Source: Schaalia canis
GTDB taxonomy: Bacteria; Actinomycetota; Actinomycetes; Actinomycetales; Actinomycetaceae
DNA length: 64,000 nt
Direction of reading: 5' to 3'
Assembly: GCF_003858455.1 (NCBI RefSeq)
Contig: NZ_RQZF01000003.1
Span: forward strand, 248,001 to 312,000
Shown here: positions 60,247 through 64,000 of the stretch, piece by piece
Numbering within the stretch: position 1 is the first letter of the stretch
How the letters are laid out: every line of letters starts with the position of its first letter
The notes under the pieces: generated by a model
The model's database searches: none
The model's input: only the letters and a program-made list of their open reading frames with translations
What the model was told of the DNA's origin: nothing
Translations under genes and position numbers: made by a program

Positions 60247-60893
60247 TTCAGTGCCTCCTGCGGGTAGTCAACGACCTTCACGGTCGCAAGGCTTTCGTCC
60301 TCGGGACGATGTTCACGCACCCAGTCAACCTGAGCCTGGGTGGCGCCCACAACCGCACCGCGGTAGTAGTCGCCGTCAGATAGGCCCTCGACCATGGGGT
60401 GTGGCGGTTGGAGCATACCTTCAGAAAGAGGAACGAGGATGTCGTCCTTTTCGAAGATTTCAGATTCGCGATCAAACTTCGCGATCTCGAAGTCGTGCCC
60501 CATCGTCAATGCGCGCGTCGGGCAGGCCTCGATACAGAAGCCGCAGAAGATGCAGCGCAGGTAGTTGATCTGGTAGACCGCGCCGAAACGCTCGCCGGGG
60601 CTGAATTGAGCCTCGGGAGTGTTCGATGCAGCCTCAACGAAGATCGCGTCAGCGGGGCACGCCCAGGCACACAGCTCACAGCCAATGCACTTTTCCAGGC
60701 CATCCGCGTAGCGGTTGAGCTGGTGGCGTCCGTGGAATCGGGGCTGTAGCACCGCCGGTTCGAAGGGGTAGGACTCGGTTGCTGTGGGCTGGAAGAACTG
60801 CGTGATCGTCACACCGTAGCCAGCCAGGGGGGCGAAGAATCGGGCAATCGGCCCCATGGGGTCGTGCTCGTAGAGCATTTCCTTATCGCTCAC
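60243..60893 (-). CDS. nuoI: NADH-quinone oxidoreductase subunit I
   Basis: 216-residue peripheral-arm subunit carrying two [4Fe-4S] clusters (N6a, N6b). The motifs are [12 protein letters not shown] and [12 protein letters not shown]. The C-terminus is longer than in E. coli. GTG start, 2 bp after nuoH. Confidence 0.97.
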   Translation of the reverse strand: MSDKEMLYEHDPMGPIARFFAPLAGYGVTITQFFQPTATESYPFEPAVLQPRFHGRHQLNRYADGLEKCIGCELCAWACPADAIFVEAASNTPEAQFSPGERFGAVYQINYLRCIFCGFCIEACPTRALTMGHDFEIAKFDRESEIFEKDDILVPLSEGMLQPPHPMVEGLSDGDYYRGAVVGATQAQVDWVREHRPEDESLATVKVVDYPQEALK

Positions 60894-60895
60894 GA

Positions 60896-62197
60896 TCAGG
60901 CCTCCTCAATAACGATCGGTGCGCGGCCCGCACGAGGCGAGGGCGGCAGTGTCTGTCCGGGCAGGGGTGGTACCGGGTAGCCGTCAGCGAAGGCGTCGAA
61001 GGGCTTATCGGCGGGAGCCTCGTCCTCTTCTTCCTCGCCACCGTCGGTGAACCACACGACGATGAGGGCGATGACGAAGACACCGACAATGACGGCGGCG
61101 ATGACCGGCAAGGAGACGTCAACCCAGTTGGTGACGCCACGCAAGATGGCCACCAGAACGATCCACACCAGTGAGATGGGGATGAGGCGTTTCCAGCCCA
61201 GGGCCATGAACTGGTCGTAGCGGAAACGCATGAGTGTAGCTCGGGTCCACACCATGAGGAACATGAAGAACCACATCTTGAGGAAGAACCACAGGATGCC
61301 CCACCAGCCGCCATCCATGATGCCGAAGTAGCTAAACGGCCACGGTGCGCGCCACCCGCCAAAGAAGAGGGTGGTAGCCACGGCAGAGACGTTGAGCATG
61401 TTGACGTACTCGGAAAGGAAGTACCAGGCGAACTTCATGGAGGAGTATTCGGTCATGTGGCCTGCCACGATTTCACCTTCAGCTTCGGGAAGGTCGAAGG
61501 GCAGACGGTTCACTTCACCGACTGCAGAAATGCAGTAGACGATGAAGGCCGGCATGAGGGCGAAGGCCCACCACACGTTCTCCTGGGAGGCAACGATCTG
61601 CGAGGTCGACATGGAGCCCGCCATGATGAACACGGACACCAGGGCCATACCCATTGACAGTTCGTAAGAAATCACCTGCGCAGAAGAACGGATAGCGCCA
61701 TACAGAGGCAGGGTCGAACGAGACGACCAGCCACCCAGGACGATGCCGTACAGGCCAAGGGAGGCCATTGCGAGGATGTAGAGAACAGCCACGGGCATGT
61801 CAGCCATTTGCAGCGGCGTGGAGTAGCCGAAGATATTGACATTCGGACCCAGCGGCATCACGGCGAAGATGCTGAATGCGCAGAAGGCAGCAATGACAGG
61901 AGCCAGCAGGTAAAGGAACTTATCCGAACGACGCGTCCACATGTCTTCCTTGAAGAGCAGCTTCACGGCGTCAGCAATGGCCTGAAGCAAGCCGAAGGGG
62001 CCTGCCACATTCGGGCCGGGACGCGACTGCATGCGGCCCAGGCCTCGACGTTCCACCCACAGGGCGATGAGCACGTTGAGGATGAGGAAAACAATGAGGA
62101 AGACAGCCTTAATCAGGGTCAGCCACCATGTTTCCTGCGAAAAGTCCGCAACTGCGCTCTGAACTGCCATGGGGAGTTCGAAGGGAAGAGCGTTCAT
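60896..62197 (-). CDS. nuoH: NADH-quinone oxidoreductase subunit H
   Basis: 433-residue quinone-chamber subunit. The ATG at 62197 ([10 protein letters not shown]) overlaps the nuoG stop as ATGA; the frame is open further upstream inside nuoG. Contains [45 protein letters not shown] and [19 protein letters not shown]. About 50 C-terminal residues are acidic and disordered. Confidence 0.96.
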   Translation of the reverse strand: MNALPFELPMAVQSAVADFSQETWWLTLIKAVFLIVFLILNVLIALWVERRGLGRMQSRPGPNVAGPFGLLQAIADAVKLLFKEDMWTRRSDKFLYLLAPVIAAFCAFSIFAVMPLGPNVNIFGYSTPLQMADMPVAVLYILAMASLGLYGIVLGGWSSRSTLPLYGAIRSSAQVISYELSMGMALVSVFIMAGSMSTSQIVASQENVWWAFALMPAFIVYCISAVGEVNRLPFDLPEAEGEIVAGHMTEYSSMKFAWYFLSEYVNMLNVSAVATTLFFGGWRAPWPFSYFGIMDGGWWGILWFFLKMWFFMFLMVWTRATLMRFRYDQFMALGWKRLIPISLVWIVLVAILRGVTNWVDVSLPVIAAVIVGVFVIALIVVWFTDGGEEEEDEAPADKPFDAFADGYPVPPLPGQTLPPSPRAGRAPIVIEEA

Positions 62198-64000
62198 CGG
62201 GCCACCTCCGCTGTAGCGGTGAGGGTCACAATGGAGCCAGCAGCTCCCAGTGACGTGTGGACGAAGGAATCCTGCGAACATTCGGGGACCCACACGACGC
62301 CGTCAGGCAGGTCAGCCACTTCAACAGGAAGGGTGATAGCACCGCGTTCACTGGTGACAGTAACGCGGGCATCTTCTGCCACGCCCAGGCCCTGCAAGGT
62401 TGCAGGCGACACGAAGGCCACCGAACGGCGGGCGGTACCAGCAAGCTGAGGGGCGCCGGCCTGCAAACGACCAGCGTCCAGCATCGGCTTGTGCGTGGTC
62501 AGTAGTGCCTGACCGGGAGCGACAGCGGTCGGAGCGGGGGCTTCAACAGCAAGAGGCTCCACGCGGGCACCCGTCCAGGACATGAGGGGGTTGACCTCGT
62601 CGTAGACGTCCGTCAGTGTCTCCAGGCCAAGATCCACACCAAACTCACGCGCCAGGCGCACGAGGACGTCGCGGTCGCTCAGGGAGCGGGCGGCGATAGC
62701 CTGACCGAAGGGACGCAGGCGGCCTTCCCAGTTAATGAAGGTGCCGTGCTTCTCAACAACCGGAGCGACGGGGAGCACCACGTCGGCCAGTTGAGTGGCC
62801 GGAGATTCGCACACCTCAAGGGAAACAACGAAGTCGGCGGCCGTGAGAGCTCCTTCAAGGCTCAACGCAGGATCGTTGAAGCAGAAGTCACGGTCATCAA
62901 CACCGCCAACAACAACGGCTGTGATCTCACCCTGGGTGGTGCGGTTGACGATCCCAGCAGCGCAAGAACCACGCTGCTCAGGCAGGTTCGCCCACCCCAG
63001 CGAAGCGCGGGCGGCCTCGTCCTCCACGGGACGGCCAAAGGGCAGCAGACCCGGCAGCAGGCCAGCCTCAACAGCAGCGCGGTCGCCAGCGCGGCGAGGC
63101 ACCCACTGCAGGCGAGCGCCCAGACGGTCAGCGCACTCAGCGACGGCAGTCAGCAGGCCAGCCGACCGTGCGGCGCGCTCACCAACGAGGATAATGCCGC
63201 CACGCAAAGCCTCAGCAAGTTCAGCGTTGATGCCACCTTCAGCGATAGAGGCGAGCACCTCGACCTCGGTGCCTGGGGCTGCATGGAGCACCTGAGCGCC
63301 GAGCTTGCGTGAGCCAGCGGTGGTGAAGGGGGCGACGGTTGCAACCTTCACACTGCCGGCGAGCACGCCCTTACGCAGACGCAGGAAGAGGGAACCGGCC
63401 TCGTCCTCGGGCTCAAGAGCAACGAGGAGGACCTGCCCACCCTTTTCCACATCCGTGTAGGTCACGCCCAGGCCCGAACCAGCCACGCGGTTGGACAGGA
63501 AGGCGCGTTCCTCACCGGAGAGGGTGCGGGAGCGGAAGTCAATATCGTCCGAACTCAATACAGTACGCGCGAACTTCGACCACGCGTAGGCGTCCTCGAA
63601 AGTCAGGCGGCCACCGGGCAGGAAGCCCACGCGGCCCTTGGCGCGAGCAGCCTTCAGGCCCTCAGCAGCCCGGTGCAGAGCGTCCGACCATGAGGTGGGA
63701 ACCAGCTCGCCGTTCTCACGAACCAGAGGCTGGGTCAGGCGGCCCACATTGTGCCATTCGAAGGCGAAGCGATCCTTGTCGGTGATCCACTCTTCGTTGA
63801 CCTGCGGGTCATTGCCTGCCATACGACGGACAACCTCGCCACGGCGCACGTCCACGCGAATCGCAGCGCCCGAAGCGTCATGCTCGGTCACCGACGCGGT
63901 GGAGACCAAGTCGAAGGGGCGAGCGCGGAAACGGTAGGAGGCGGCGGTGAGGGCACCCACGGGGCAGATCTGGATGATATTGCCCGAGAAGTAGGAAGCG
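62194..64000 (-). CDS. nuoG: NADH-quinone oxidoreductase subunit G, partial (N-terminus beyond window)
   Basis: 602 C-terminal residues of NuoG; the N-terminal [2Fe-2S] and first [4Fe-4S] domains lie outside the right edge. The frame is open to position 64000 and reads SGNIIQICPVGALTAASYRF, so CPVGAL of the N5/N4 region is intact and the methionine-like GTG at 63960 is internal. Next, where molybdopterin-type domains of many NuoG proteins carry CxxCxxxC and a fourth Cys, this one reads SVTEHDASGAAIR and WITDKDRFAF. All four cysteines are replaced, so cluster N7 cannot form. The rest of the domain (LEVCESPATQLADVVLPVAPVVEKHGTFINWEGRLRPF) is normal. Confidence 0.93.
   Translation of the reverse strand, partial: ASYFSGNIIQICPVGALTAASYRFRARPFDLVSTASVTEHDASGAAIRVDVRRGEVVRRMAGNDPQVNEEWITDKDRFAFEWHNVGRLTQPLVRENGELVPTSWSDALHRAAEGLKAARAKGRVGFLPGGRLTFEDAYAWSKFARTVLSSDDIDFRSRTLSGEERAFLSNRVAGSGLGVTYTDVEKGGQVLLVALEPEDEAGSLFLRLRKGVLAGSVKVATVAPFTTAGSRKLGAQVLHAAPGTEVEVLASIAEGGINAELAEALRGGIILVGERAARSAGLLTAVAECADRLGARLQWVPRRAGDRAAVEAGLLPGLLPFGRPVEDEAARASLGWANLPEQRGSCAAGIVNRTTQGEITAVVVGGVDDRDFCFNDPALSLEGALTAADFVVSLEVCESPATQLADVVLPVAPVVEKHGTFINWEGRLRPFGQAIAARSLSDRDVLVRLAREFGVDLGLETLTDVYDEVNPLMSWTGARVEPLAVEAPAPTAVAPGQALLTTHKPMLDAGRLQAGAPQLAGTARRSVAFVSPATLQGLGVAEDARVTVTSERGAITLPVEVADLPDGVVWVPECSQDSFVHTSLGAAGSIVTLTATAEVAR

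Overview
The window looks like a chromosomal segment of a high-GC Gram-positive actinobacterium of the Actinomyces/Schaalia type, probably an oral or mucosal coloniser. The evidence is a set of Actinomyces-like fimbrial shaft pilins, tip adhesins and a pilus-type sortase, an actinobacterial ribosomal/RNA-polymerase gene order, frequent GTG/TTG starts, and a menaquinone-type nuo operon that ends in a polyprenyl synthase. Genus and species cannot be fixed by eye.

Layout, left to right. (1) 1-5.5 kb: fimbrial locus I on the minus strand (tip adhesin, shaft pilin, and a second shaft pilin cut by the window edge). (2) 6.2-10.9 kb: str operon on the minus strand (rpsL-rpsG-fusA-tuf) with a recognisable promoter and a terminator-like hairpin in the rpsL leader. 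(3) 11.0-12.4 kb: a lone DUF559/AbiEi-like gene bracketed by two 73-bp palindromic repeats in inverted orientation, abutting the rpoC terminator. (4) 12.4-21.3 kb: rpoC, rpoB, rplL and rplJ (minus), with an attenuator-like hairpin before rplJ. (5) 21.5-23.7 kb: two tandem LCP (LytR-CpsA-Psr) genes (plus); the second has lost key active-site residues. (6) 23.8-29.6 kb: fimbrial locus II (tip adhesin, shaft pilin, class C sortase; minus). (7) 29.8-33.0 kb: rplA, rplK, nusG, secE and tRNA-Trp (minus). Fimbrial locus II and the LCP pair thus sit between rplA and rplJ. (8) 33.2-38.7 kb: aminotransferase, lipase-like hydrolase, adenosine deaminase, murB, rpmG and three tRNAs (Met, Thr, Tyr). (9) 38.7-43.8 kb: yajQ, a second DUF559/AbiEi-like gene bracketed by a different 61-bp palindromic repeat, htpX, and an FAD/NADP ferredoxin reductase. 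(10) 44-47.5 kb: a large seven-repeat surface protein with an unusual IARTG anchor motif. (11) 48.0-52.4 kb: methionine operon metE / metE-like / metF. (12) 52.8-64 kb: nuoG-H-I-J-K-L-M-N plus polyprenyl diphosphate synthase, nearly all joined by 4-nt stop/start overlaps.

Functional picture: translation and transcription core genes are interleaved with cell-surface modules (pili, LCP glycopolymer transferases, wall-anchored adhesins). The respiratory NADH dehydrogenase operon is coupled to quinone side-chain synthesis. The most unusual signal is the pair of solitary DUF559/AbiEi-like genes. Each is bracketed by its own family of palindromic repeats, and four of the five repeat copies lie just downstream of a terminator or a gene end; the fifth is the far end of the first cassette. 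They look like two members of an undescribed class of small, terminator-associated gene cassette. NuoG also lacks the four cysteines that normally hold the extra N7 iron-sulphur cluster.
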